Shown: positions 1 to 7,371, numbered from the stretch's first letter. The stretch: DNA of 16,111 bases from JBAXTE01 sp038240835 (GCA_038240835.1 JBBRGJ010000065.1:1-16111); one strand, 5' to 3'. Notes: a model not told the origin generated them from the letters alone. Translations and numbers: made by a program.

Positions 1-1957
1 ATATTACAGTTGTTTTGTCGTCTTTACAATTTATCTTTTGTAATCGTTTGCCATCGGTAGAATAAATTTCAATTAGTTTTACATTTAAAGTTGAAACAAC
101 CGTTGTGAAATTGGTGGTTGGGTTTGGATATAGATAAAAATTATCGTGAACTAAATTTTCTGTTACTTCCTGAACTACAGTTCCTTGAACAGATATTCCC
201 ATGCTAGGACTCATAAACATTCCACAACCTGATTCTTGAACTTTTACTGCTTTTACCATGTACCAATTACCAAAATGGTAATTTAACAGCGTGTAATTGT
301 TAGATAAAATTGGAGAATTTGTTACTCTTTCAAATATTCCAAATTCGGAGTTGCTTTGGTAAATATGATACCCAATTACTTCAGAGTCAGGGGAAGTGGT
401 CCATTGCAATTGAATAGTGCCATTACTTTCAGTTACGTTAAGATTACTCGGCGGAGCAACCTGAAACAGTCTTACAGTAGGATCGCCATAAAACTCAAAA
501 TGAGTTCGGTTCCACCAATCTTCGGTATCATACGTTTGGGGTGCTTTTTCGAGCAACTGATTGGTAGAATTGTGGTTCATAATTTCTTTCATTGCAATTC
601 CAAAAGCTTCTCCAGAGCCAGCTTGGTGAAAAATATTTAATCCAGTAGTGGTCCAAAGTGTAATTAAACATTTAGAATCTGCGGCCAGCAACGATCTTAT
701 TCTACTATAAATATAATATTGTGGCACATCTCCATAACCCCAATAACTTTGGTCGCTCGAAAACACGGTTGCATTCATTCCGCTGGTATCCCATTCGGTG
801 GTATAGGGCACATTTACATTTTGCATATAAATTTTAAATGGTCCATTATCTTTAACCCATTGTGGGTGCGGAGCTCCCGTAGTATTTTCGTACACATTTG
901 CCGATTTAGAAATACTGGGCAACGATCGATAAGTCCCATCGTTTGAATTGGTAAAACCGTAATAAAATGCACTCTTTTCGCCCATATTAAAACCAGCAGC
1001 AACATTTTTATAATTACTCAACCGATCTAAATAATTCTCAGTCATTTTAATTTCAGAAAGGGAGTAATCGGTAAGATCGGCAAAATCTATTCTTCCAAAA
1101 GCCATCTCAATATTTGATGGGAAAAAATCTTGATCCCACTTATAATCACCGGGTAAATTTATTTGCAAATCATCGGACAAGCCTCCGGGATTAAAAGTGG
1201 CAGTATCTGTAAAAACTCCATCCATATCGGCATAATAGGCATCGCAACCTCTGGCTCCTTTGTTCTGATCGTGTGCATCGGGAGCTGTAACCAAAGTAGA
1301 TCCACTTCGAGGCAATGGAACATGACCTAAAATAAAAATACATTTGGGCTTGTCGTTTAAAGGAGCATTGTTATAAATTGCTTTAATTTGATTTTTGATG
1401 GTGATTACCGTATCGCCGCTATCCCACGAACCAGCTTTGTTTACAATCAGCTCATTTACAAACCAACCTTCGGCGGTAATCTCTTTTTTTAGCCGAATAT
1501 ATTTAGCGGGTAAACTATCGGTAATATTTTTGGCAACCAACAGAATCATTTGCCCTTGATAGTTTGAATTATCGGCCAATACCGACCCAATGGTATATCC
1601 CGTAGCATTGTAAGTAATGCTATTAAATATCCAAGTATTTAACCGTTTAATCTGATATTCCCAACGCTCGCCAATTGCCACGTTAAAATCTGTCCAACTG
1701 GCAGTTCCAGCAGGTAAATTTGTCGCTACTTCAGTCCATGCAGTCTCAAACATCGGTCTTCTGAAAATGGAAACGGGGAAAGAGCTATTCGAACCAGCAT
1801 CTAGGAGCTGAATAGTAACCGATGGAATTACTGTATCCACGACACTTTGCACCAGACAAACGCGTTTGCCAGATGAATTAAAATCGAAGCTGTAATTCTG
1901 CGAATAGCCTATGCCTGTAATAAAAAGAGAGATCAACAAGAGTATTTTAAATTTCAT
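1..1957 (-). CDS. Large secreted T9SS type A protein, C25/caspase-like core plus Fn3 (partial, C-terminus off the left edge)
   Basis: An open frame runs from the ATG at 1957-1955 to the left edge (652 codons, no stop), so only the C-terminus is missing. Residues 1-20 are a signal peptide (MKFKILLLISLFITGIGYSQ, cleavage probably after YSQ). Residues 205-320 (IFILGHVPLPR, DAYYADMDG, AFGRIDFADL) resemble the gingipain (C25)/caspase-like fold of Bacteroidota secreted proteins. Residues 400-500 carry SYWGYGD, FHQAGSGEAFG and FYGDPTVRLFQVAPPSN, also seen in that group. I see no clear GHG/Cys catalytic pair, so activity is doubtful. Residues 500-590 look like a fibronectin type III domain. From about 606, FYLYPNPTTNFTTV and IYSTDGKRLQ mark a T9SS type A sorting tail. 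The protein is therefore expected to be exported through the outer membrane and released or anchored. It follows asnB by 73 bp with no clear promoter or terminator between them, so read-through is possible. Family assignment is by remembered motifs only. Confidence 0.82.
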   Translation of the reverse strand, partial: MKFKILLLISLFITGIGYSQNYSFDFNSSGKRVCLVQSVVDTVIPSVTIQLLDAGSNSSFPVSIFRRPMFETAWTEVATNLPAGTASWTDFNVAIGERWEYQIKRLNTWIFNSITYNATGYTIGSVLADNSNYQGQMILLVAKNITDSLPAKYIRLKKEITAEGWFVNELIVNKAGSWDSGDTVITIKNQIKAIYNNAPLNDKPKCIFILGHVPLPRSGSTLVTAPDAHDQNKGARGCDAYYADMDGVFTDTATFNPGGLSDDLQINLPGDYKWDQDFFPSNIEMAFGRIDFADLTDYSLSEIKMTENYLDRLSNYKNVAAGFNMGEKSAFYYGFTNSNDGTYRSLPSISKSANVYENTTGAPHPQWVKDNGPFKIYMQNVNVPYTTEWDTSGMNATVFSSDQSYWGYGDVPQYYIYSRIRSLLAADSKCLITLWTTTGLNIFHQAGSGEAFGIAMKEIMNHNSTNQLLEKAPQTYDTEDWWNRTHFEFYGDPTVRLFQVAPPSNLNVTESNGTIQLQWTTSPDSEVIGYHIYQSNSEFGIFERVTNSPILSNNYTLLNYHFGNWYMVKAVKVQESGCGMFMSPSMGISVQGTVVQEVTENLVHDNFYLYPNPTTNFTTVVSTLNVKLIEIYSTDGKRLQKINCKDDKTTVI

Positions 1958-2030
1958 AATTGATTTTTTTTAATGATTAAATTGAGCAATTATTAAAAAA
2001 TCTATTTCCACTAAAAAGTAAGGGAGCAAT

Positions 2031-4055
2031 TTATCCTTTATTAAAAAACAGATTCAGCCATATTAAATAGCAAGTATATCTAAAAACTAGATCTTGTTGT
2101 TTGATTTTTTTGGCATCTCCAAAAATATCATCCCAACTATTTTCGATGGACTGGATATTCACCAACTCCTCTTTATCCAAGTGTTTATATTTTAAAAAAA
2201 TAGTTTTAAGATCCAATTGTTTCTCCATCAACCAAGCATTTTGCGGAATAGAAAATCCTTTTTTGTCTTTTCTATTTCTAATTACTTCTGGAACCACATC
2301 TTCGATGGCCTGACGCATAATATATTTGCTCCATCCGTGATGTATTTTGTAATTTGCGGGCAACGAAAACAGATATTCTATCAGCTCCTTATCGTCCGAA
2401 AATGGTGTTCGCGATTCGATGGAGAATTGCATGGAGCAGCGGTCTTCCCACCTCAACAAGTTTTTCAGATAAGTTGCAGTGCAATACTCTTTCAGCATTT
2501 TGTTGACACCTTTGTTTCTAAATTCGCCCGAAAATTGAATTTGATGGCGATACTCTTTGATTTTTGAAACGTTCAATAGTTTAAATTCAGGTTTTAAGGT
2601 GACCGATAATTTTTGTTTGATCATATTTGGCAATAGTTTATCCGCTGCCATCTTTACAAGAGAAAGCAGATAAATAGAGCCACTAGTAGGACTGTTTTTG
2701 AAACTTTTAAGCTCTTTTACATAATCAGATAGTTGAAAATTACACAAAAGTTGGTTTAAAAATCCAGTATAAAAAGGAGGATAACCAGCAAATATTTCAT
2801 CGCCACCTTGTCCATCTAATAAAATAGAAATATTATGTTCGCGAGCCGAGCGCATTACTCTATTTTGGGCATACGTGCTGGTGCTAAACAGCGGAATATC
2901 TTGATGATAGATAATATTTTCCAGTTCTTGAAAAAGTGTATCGGCATTTACTACCGTATTTATCCATTCCACATTAGCGTGATCTGCGACAATTTTAGCC
3001 CATTTAGACTCATCGTACACCGAATTGTTGCTCGCCGTAAATGCTTTTATTCCATCCGCCAATTGAGGAATTTCCTGTTGTTGATTTAAATGGTTGGAAA
3101 TAGAGACAATGGTGCTACTATCCAATCCGCCACTAAGGCAGAATCCAACAGGGACATCACTTCGCAATCGCAATTTAATCGCATTTTCGATCAAAGAATA
3201 TGTTTTGAGTTTTGCTTTATCAAAATCTGCTTGATTAAATGGTGGATTTTCATTTGATATAGGAAGTGTATAATATCTATTTATCACAAAATCATTTGAG
3301 GAGATATCGTAAGTAAAGGAGTGAGAAGGCATTAACTCAAAAATACCTTTAAAAAAACTTTCGGGTTCCATCTCTACATTTCCATAAAGAAGATGCGGAA
3401 AAACTGCATTTATATTGACTTCTGGCAGGTAGGAAGGCACTTCCAAGATAGATTTATGTTCCGATGCAAACGCAAAATGATATTTGTTCAGCATGTAATA
3501 AAGCGGTTTAACCCCAAAGCGGTCGCGAGCTCCAAATAATAAATTCTTTCGCTGATCGTATATCACAAATGCCCACATTCCATTAAAATGCGCCAAACAA
3601 TCTTCTCCCCAGCACAAATAAGCGTTGAGTAATACTTCAATATCTGAATTGCTATAAAACTGGTATCCAAGAGTTTGTAATTCTTCGCGAAGTTCTAGAT
3701 AGTTATAAATTTCGCCATTACAAGTAATCCAAACTTCATCGTTGATACCTGCACACATTGGCTGATGTCCGCCATCACTTAAATCAATAATTGACAAACG
3801 GCGGTGACCAAAACCCAATTTAAAAGGAGTATTTACAAGTTGATCAGCATCCGTTTTAGGAGCGTAATTGCGAGTAGATTCTCTTGAAACCAAAGGAGTA
3901 TCATGGCCGAAAGCAACTTCTTTTTTCTGATCAGAAAAAAACACATATCCCTCATCATCCGGACCGCGATGTTTGATACGATCATTCATTCGATGAACTA
4001 TAGGCGCAATAACTTCACTCGAATCTATGACCAATAAACCGCTAATTCCACACAT
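2031..4055 (-). CDS. asnB: Asparagine synthetase, glutamine-hydrolysing
   Basis: This enzyme makes asparagine from aspartate, glutamine and ATP in the cytosol. The protein starts MCGISGLL, so Cys2 is the class II glutamine amidotransferase nucleophile once Met1 is removed. Other glutaminase motifs are RIKHRGPDDEG (27-36), FGHRRLSIIDLSDGGHQPM (82-100) and CNGEIYNYLELREEL (112-126). The synthetase domain has the PP-loop SGGLDSS at 308-314, then LLDGQGGDEIFAGY and, near the C-terminus, SIESRTPFSDDKELIEY and RKDKKGFSIPQNAWL. At 674 residues it is somewhat longer than the common 550-640 form. Both domains look intact. Related amidotransferases in polysaccharide clusters modify sugars or peptides, but no such neighbours are visible here, so plain asparagine synthesis is the best reading. 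The stop is TAA at 2033-2031. A promoter-like TATTTTTG lies just upstream. Confidence 0.93.
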   Translation of the reverse strand: MCGISGLLVIDSSEVIAPIVHRMNDRIKHRGPDDEGYVFFSDQKKEVAFGHDTPLVSRESTRNYAPKTDADQLVNTPFKLGFGHRRLSIIDLSDGGHQPMCAGINDEVWITCNGEIYNYLELREELQTLGYQFYSNSDIEVLLNAYLCWGEDCLAHFNGMWAFVIYDQRKNLLFGARDRFGVKPLYYMLNKYHFAFASEHKSILEVPSYLPEVNINAVFPHLLYGNVEMEPESFFKGIFELMPSHSFTYDISSNDFVINRYYTLPISNENPPFNQADFDKAKLKTYSLIENAIKLRLRSDVPVGFCLSGGLDSSTIVSISNHLNQQQEIPQLADGIKAFTASNNSVYDESKWAKIVADHANVEWINTVVNADTLFQELENIIYHQDIPLFSTSTYAQNRVMRSAREHNISILLDGQGGDEIFAGYPPFYTGFLNQLLCNFQLSDYVKELKSFKNSPTSGSIYLLSLVKMAADKLLPNMIKQKLSVTLKPEFKLLNVSKIKEYRHQIQFSGEFRNKGVNKMLKEYCTATYLKNLLRWEDRCSMQFSIESRTPFSDDKELIEYLFSLPANYKIHHGWSKYIMRQAIEDVVPEVIRNRKDKKGFSIPQNAWLMEKQLDLKTIFLKYKHLDKEELVNIQSIENSWDDIFGDAKKIKQQDLVFRYTCYLIWLNLFFNKG

Positions 4056-4072
4056 GATTGTAATATTTAATG

Positions 4073-4105
4073 CAAAAATAGGGAAATAAGTTGAAAGTTA
4101 GTAAA
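4073..4105 (-). promoter_or_regulatory. Candidate asnB promoter
   Basis: On the minus strand TATTTTTG (4080-4073) matches the Bacteroidota -7 consensus TAnnTTTG. A weak TTTA (4105-4102), 21 bp upstream, sits where TTTG is expected. It would give a very short leader, about 10-15 nt, before the asnB ATG. The -7 match is good and the -33 match is imperfect. Confidence 0.4.
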
Positions 4106-4136
4106 GGAGAAAGGGAAAAGGGTGAAAGGTGCAGGG

Positions 4137-4308
4137 TAAAGACTTTATGAACTTTACAAACTTTATGAACTTTAAGGACTTTACAGATCCCGAAAAATAA
4201 ATCCGCCAACTGGCGGATTGTCATTTTTCGAGGATGCTCGAATTATCAAAAAATCAAAGATTTTTATAATTCGGCACTTTAAGGACTTTACAGACTTTAA
4301 GGACTTTT
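4137..4308. repeat. CTTTA-based minisatellite split by two hairpins
   Basis: The 313-bp gap between asnB and tRNA-His holds no gene. From about 4137 to 4187 it is an array of degenerate 9-10-bp units (GACTTTATG, AACTTTACA, AACTTTATG, AACTTTAAG). The 19-bp string ACTTTAAGGACTTTACAGA is present exactly at 4169-4187 and again at 4276-4294. Between them lie 88 bp made of two hairpins. Hairpin 1 (4191-4230) pairs CGAAAAAT with ATTTTTCG and then AATCCGCCA with TGGCGGATT. Hairpin 2 (4239-4273) pairs CGAATTAT with ATAATTCG and AAAAATC with GATTTTT. The sequence upstream (4081-4136) is purine-rich with no clear unit. Confidence 0.75.
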
Positions 4309-4320
4309 TTTTCTCTAATG

Positions 4321-4352
4321 TTTGCACAATTAAAAAAAAGAGAGTACTTTTG
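4321..4352 (+). promoter_or_regulatory. tRNA-His promoter, TTTG-N20-TACTTTTG
   Basis: TTTG at 4321-4324 and TACTTTTG at 4345-4352 are separated by 20 bp. This is a full match to the Bacteroidota primary sigma factor consensus (TTTG, 19-21 bp, TAnnTTTG). Transcription would begin a few bases downstream, about 10 nt before the mature tRNA 5' end at 4368/4369. Confidence 0.75.
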
Positions 4353-4367
4353 CAAACGAAAATACAC

Positions 4368-4442
4368 GGTGGCCGTAGTTCAGTTGGTTAGAGCGTCAGT
4401 TTGTGGTTCTGAATGTCGTGGGTTCGAGTCCCATCGGCCACC
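4368..4442 (+). tRNA. tRNA-His (anticodon GTG)
   Basis: A full cloverleaf can be drawn. The acceptor pairs GTGGCCG (4369-4375) with CGGCCAC (4435-4441). The D arm is GTTC/GAGC. The anticodon loop is TTGTGGT with anticodon GTG. The T arm is GTGGG, loop TTCGAGT, CCCAT. The extra G at 4368 can pair with discriminator C at 4442, the G-1:C73 identity pair typical of histidine tRNAs. The CCA tail is not encoded (CAA follows C73). In the anticodon stem TCAGT faces TCTGA, so position 31:39 is a T-T mismatch. It lies between a consensus promoter and a terminator, as a single-gene unit. Confidence 0.95.
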
Positions 4443-4443
4443 C

Positions 4444-4483
4444 AAAAAAAGAGAGTCTTGATAAAAGATTCTCTTTTTTTTTT
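4444..4483. terminator. Terminator usable on both strands, between tRNA-His and pdxH
   Basis: AGAGAGTCTT (4450-4459) pairs with AAGATTCTCT (4465-4474) through one G-U, around a 5-nt loop, and is flanked by an A run on the left and a T run on the right. Read rightward it ends the tRNA-His transcript. Read leftward it follows the pdxH stop directly; the stop codon (4484-4482) lies at the edge of the T/A run. The two genes converge on it. Confidence 0.85.
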
Positions 4484-5123
4484 AGGGTGCAAGTCTTACT
4501 TTTTCCCACTTCTCTCCTACCCAGTGGTAACATATTCTATCGTGTAAACGGTTGGAGCGACCTTGCCAAAACTCAAACGACTTCGGCACCAAACGAAAAC
4601 CACCCCACTCTTTGGGACGTTGGATTAAATCTTTTTGGCTAATTTCTTCCAACCGCTCTTCCAAAAATGCTCTATTAGGAATAATCTGACTTTGTGGTGA
4701 AACCATGGCGCCAACCTGACTCATTTGTGGACGACTGTAAAAATATTCGTCACTGTCGCTCTCCGAAACTTTTTGAACAATTCCTTCCAATCTAACCTGG
4801 CGTTGCAACTGAGGCCAGTAAAACAACAACGAAGCTTTTGGATTTTCGGTGAGTTGCTGCCCTTTTTTACTTTGGTAATTGGTAAAAAACAAAAAACCAT
4901 CACCGCCATAACTTTTCAACAATACCACCCTTGAACTAACATCACCCTGAAGCGACGACGTAGAGAGCATCATGGCGTTTACCTCCTCGGACATCTCATT
5001 TTCAGCCTGCTGATACCACAAATCAAATTGAGAAAATGGATCTTTGGCGGTATTAGATTCCAACAGTTCACCCTTTGAATAATCCATCCGCTTATCCGCT
5101 AAATTTCGACTCAACTTATTCAT
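4482..5123 (-). CDS. pdxH: Pyridoxamine/pyridoxine 5'-phosphate oxidase
   Basis: This FMN-dependent, oxygen-using enzyme converts pyridoxine or pyridoxamine 5'-phosphate to pyridoxal 5'-phosphate, the last step of PLP synthesis and salvage, as a cytosolic dimer. The 213-residue length is normal. Visible family features, in order, are DPFSQFDLWYQQA near 28, the FMN-binding SRVVLLK at 64-70, FFTNYQSKKGQQL at 79-91, YFYSRPQMSQVGAMVSPQS at 127-145, and the C-terminal signature FEFWQGRSNRLHDR at 183-196. It ends with RLAP, as many family members do. A 16-bp inverted repeat (5151-5166) sits 28 bp before the ATG. No consensus promoter was found. The gene implies use of oxygen for this step. Confidence 0.95.
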   Translation of the reverse strand: MNKLSRNLADKRMDYSKGELLESNTAKDPFSQFDLWYQQAENEMSEEVNAMMLSTSSLQGDVSSRVVLLKSYGGDGFLFFTNYQSKKGQQLTENPKASLLFYWPQLQRQVRLEGIVQKVSESDSDEYFYSRPQMSQVGAMVSPQSQIIPNRAFLEERLEEISQKDLIQRPKEWGGFRLVPKSFEFWQGRSNRLHDRICYHWVGEKWEKVRLAP

Positions 5124-5150
5124 CTTTTTATTAGTAGACGTTTTTCATTG

Positions 5151-5166
5151 ATAAATGTTCATTTAT
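5151..5166. promoter_or_regulatory. Inverted repeat upstream of pdxH, possible operator
   Basis: ATAAATG and CATTTAT form perfect 7-bp arms around a 2-bp centre (TT), 28-43 bp upstream of the pdxH start. The size and place fit a binding site for a dimeric regulator, but the sequence is very AT-rich and such palindromes arise by chance. Confidence 0.25.
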
Positions 5167-5206
5167 TGAGGATATAGTATTGGGTTTTTTAAATTGAAAA
5201 CTATTT

Positions 5207-5467
5207 TACTTCGTAGATTTTTCTTTTTGATTATTACTTTTGGCTTGACCCAAAAGTAATCAAAAGGTCAAGAAGGAGCGAATGCATGTTTTCTAGAAAT
5301 TTCAAAAACAATAAGCAATTCTTTAGCAAGGTAGGCTAATTTGAAGTCTTTGTTGTTTTCTATATGGTTTAGGTTTTTACCTAGACTCCAAATTAGGACG
5401 TAAACGCCCTTGCTGAATTGCTAATTGTATTTGAAAACTATTGTTTTTAAGGGCTCGCTCGCTCCTT
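5207..5467 (+). repeat. Structured interspersed element, copy 1
   Basis: No gene is seen in 5124-5956. This element begins with a head (TACTTCGTAGATTTTTC, 5207-5223). A compact hairpin follows: ATTACTTTTGG (5233-5243) pairs with CCAAAAGTAAT (5250-5260) around loop CTTGAC, and GTCAAG (5267-5272) can pair with that loop as a pseudoknot. A long imperfect palindrome then runs 5273-5467, with AAGGAGCG facing CGCTCCTT and the inner segments AGCAATTC..AGCAAGG and CTAATTTGAAGTC matched on the opposite arm. The first 132 bp recur at 15980-16111 with 13 differences and no gaps. The possible right end CTACGCAG (5513-5520) is a weak inverted match to the head. It could be a MITE/REP-like mobile element or a repeated RNA structure. 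Confidence 0.85.
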
Positions 5468-5956
5468 CAGGGCATCCCGCAGATGATTTTAGTTTTTTTT
5501 AGAAGATTTAGAGCTACGCAGTGATGGCTTCGCGGTTTTTTTTTTACTCAGAAGGTTTTTTAATTTTCTAAATCAAAGATTAGGGTTGGTCGAACCTTGA
5601 AGAAAAGACTAATCCTAGGTTTCACGCCGAGACTTTGCCAAAAATTCATAATCGTTTGTGTATAAAGCAGTTATGCAATTCTGTCATTGGTAGCTTATCG
5701 AAGTATTACAGTGAAACCCTTGTGAATGCCCTTCGATAATCCCGGTAGCAATCGGGACAGGGTGTCAAAGAAATAGATTTACTTAGTATTATAAACATGG
5801 CAAAACTCTATAATTGCATATCCACTCAATTCGTAGTAATACCTTTTTTTTAATCAAAACACTTTATTAGTTGACAGAAGTGGCATTTGTAATGATTTTT
5901 GGGTTCTACTTCCATTTAGTGGGAAAAAATAAATATCAAAACAGGTTATTTCAAAA
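5468..5956. other. Gene-free stretch with small palindromes
   Basis: No coding frame with recognisable content was found. There are T runs at 5491-5499 and 5535-5544. TTATCGAAG (5695-5703) is a perfect inverted match to CTTCGATAA (5731-5739) with a 27-nt loop, followed at once by TCCCG (5740-5744) facing CGGGA (5753-5757). The two adjacent hairpins resemble the other short palindromic repeats of this window. No clear terminator for the gene ending at 5957 was seen. Confidence 0.5.
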
Positions 5957-7060
5957 TTATTTATCGATGTCTATTAAAATATATTTAATGTTTCCCATTC
6001 CTAATTGATAAGCATAATTAATTTGGTGCTTTCCGCTCACTGAATTGGCTTTTAAGAATGCATCGCCACATTGATGGGCTTTATCCACTAAATCGTGAGC
6101 AGCGGCTTCAATGGCAACAATGTCCGTAGATACCAAAATTCCAATATTAGGCACAAATGGTTTTTTGGGATTACCAGAGCAGTCGCAACTGGGAGAAACG
6201 TTAATGATAATATTGAAATAGATGGATTTTTTTAACTCAATAACTGGTTTAGCATATTCTACTAATCCCTCCAGAAAACGTTTTGTTTTCTCCGAATCGT
6301 CGGGTTTGTTGATAGCATCGAAGTGACAGGAAGAGATACATTTTCCACAACCAATACATTTTTCCTTATCGATTTTTAACGGATTCAATGTAATGGCATT
6401 CGCCGGACAGTCGTTAACACACATACTGCATTTAGTACATTTTGCAGAATCGGTTTGCGGAAAATTATTGAAGTGCATGGCTCGTTTTCCAACAGGTGTT
6501 GCCATTCCCATCGACACATTTTTAATACAGCCGCCAAATCCCGCACTCCCATGTCCCTTAAAATGAGTGAAATAGATAATGGTTTCGTATTTCTCAATGT
6601 TTTTGCCAATCAATGCAGTTTTAAAACGAACGCCCCCTTGGATGGGCAAACTTAAAGTTCCCCCGTCATCTAAAATATCGATGGGTGCAAAAGTAAACCC
6701 ATGATCCTTAGCCAAAGCAATGTGAGAGTCTGTTTTTGCACGTCGACCTTTGTACGCAACATTTGTCTCTATCAACGTGGCTTTCAATTCTTTGCACAGA
6801 GGTTCCACCATTGTTGCAGGCACAAAATAGTCATTTCCGTCCTCGCCAAAATGCACCTTGATTCCTACGTTCCCTTTTACTTCACCCTTAACGTATTGAA
6901 AAATCCTCATCACTCCTTCGGGAGATATATCTTTGGTAAAATAAACGATGGAGGAATCTTTGCCCGCTTGCGCATGGGTTTTGTTTCCAAAAGACATTAA
7001 TCCAAAAATAAAGATAAATATCAGACTGATTTTTTTGATTGAAATAGGATAATTATTCAT
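5957..7060 (-). CDS. DUF362 family protein with two 4Fe-4S motifs and a signal peptide
   Basis: The body (residues 38-367) is a DUF362 protein. It begins IVYFTKDISPEGVMRIFQYV and continues GIKVHFGEDGNDYFVP (66-81), ETNVAYKGRR (98-107), THFKGHGSAGFGGCIKN (165-181), PSCDC (290-294) and NIGILVSTDIVAIE (305-318). Inserted are two ferredoxin-type motifs, C208-x2-C211-x2-C214-x3-C218-P and C235-x2-C238-x2-C241-x3-C245, which should bind two 4Fe-4S clusters. The family's exact reaction is unknown to me; an electron-transfer role is inferred. Unusually, residues 9-32 look like a Sec signal peptide (hydrophobic ISLIFIFIFGLMSFG, then AQA cleavage site) with no twin-arginine motif. The next in-frame Met (22, then 51) would cut into the hydrophobic segment or the domain, so the long start is kept. 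A consensus promoter lies about 150 nt upstream, so it is probably a single-gene unit. Confidence 0.85.
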   Translation of the reverse strand: MNNYPISIKKISLIFIFIFGLMSFGNKTHAQAGKDSSIVYFTKDISPEGVMRIFQYVKGEVKGNVGIKVHFGEDGNDYFVPATMVEPLCKELKATLIETNVAYKGRRAKTDSHIALAKDHGFTFAPIDILDDGGTLSLPIQGGVRFKTALIGKNIEKYETIIYFTHFKGHGSAGFGGCIKNVSMGMATPVGKRAMHFNNFPQTDSAKCTKCSMCVNDCPANAITLNPLKIDKEKCIGCGKCISSCHFDAINKPDDSEKTKRFLEGLVEYAKPVIELKKSIYFNIIINVSPSCDCSGNPKKPFVPNIGILVSTDIVAIEAAAHDLVDKAHQCGDAFLKANSVSGKHQINYAYQLGMGNIKYILIDIDK

Positions 7061-7213
7061 AGAATTGATTTTTTACTCCTTGATTTATAGTGAGAAACAA
7101 CATTTTAGAAAATATTTCTACACATCATTCCCCTTAAAAGTTATGATAGAACTGAACTCTACTATCCACGGAATTAGAAGTGAGATAAAGTATTGTAAAA
7201 ATAATTCTGAAAA

Positions 7214-7244
7214 CAAAAGTAGAACAAAAATAATAGGTAACAAA
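7214..7244 (-). promoter_or_regulatory. Promoter for the DUF362 gene, TTTG-N19-TACTTTTG
   Basis: On the minus strand TTTG (7244-7241) is followed after 19 bp by TACTTTTG (7221-7214), a full match to the Bacteroidota promoter consensus. It implies a leader of roughly 145-150 nt before the ATG at 7060. The leader includes a purine-rich AAGGAG (7082-7077) about 16 nt before the start. Nothing else in 7061-7306 looks like a gene. Confidence 0.6.
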
Positions 7245-7306
7245 GAAAAAGCAGAAAAATCGGCTAAAAAGCTCCTTTATCTATGAGAGACAAAAACAAA
7301 AAAAAC

Positions 7307-7345
7307 AGGCAATTTCAAAAATATAAATCTTTGAAATTGCCTTTA
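7307..7345 (-). terminator. Terminator of the three-gene surface-protein unit
   Basis: A perfect 13-bp stem, AGGCAATTTCAAA (7307-7319) with TTTGAAATTGCCT (7330-7342), encloses a 10-nt loop. On the minus strand it is followed by a T-rich run (complement of 7292-7306). It lies about 27 bp after the stop of the gene ending at 7372, so it should end the leftward transcript. Confidence 0.88.
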
Positions 7346-7371
7346 TCTAAAAATATTGTAACCCAAAAAAA

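Noticed and set aside
1958..2030. Possible terminator between asnB and the T9SS type A gene
   Set aside because: The AT-rich partial palindrome is weak and has A residues, not T, on the 3' side for leftward transcription.
2217..2567. 116-codon plus-strand frame
   Set aside because: It lies inside asnB, which is intact and well matched on the minus strand.
4137..4308. Possible CRISPR-like array
   Set aside because: Units are 9-10 bp, contiguous and degenerate, with no spacers of constant length and no cas genes nearby.
7065..7286. 73-codon plus-strand frame upstream of the DUF362 gene
   Set aside because: Low-complexity lysine-rich product with no motif; it overlaps the leader and the consensus promoter of the minus-strand gene.
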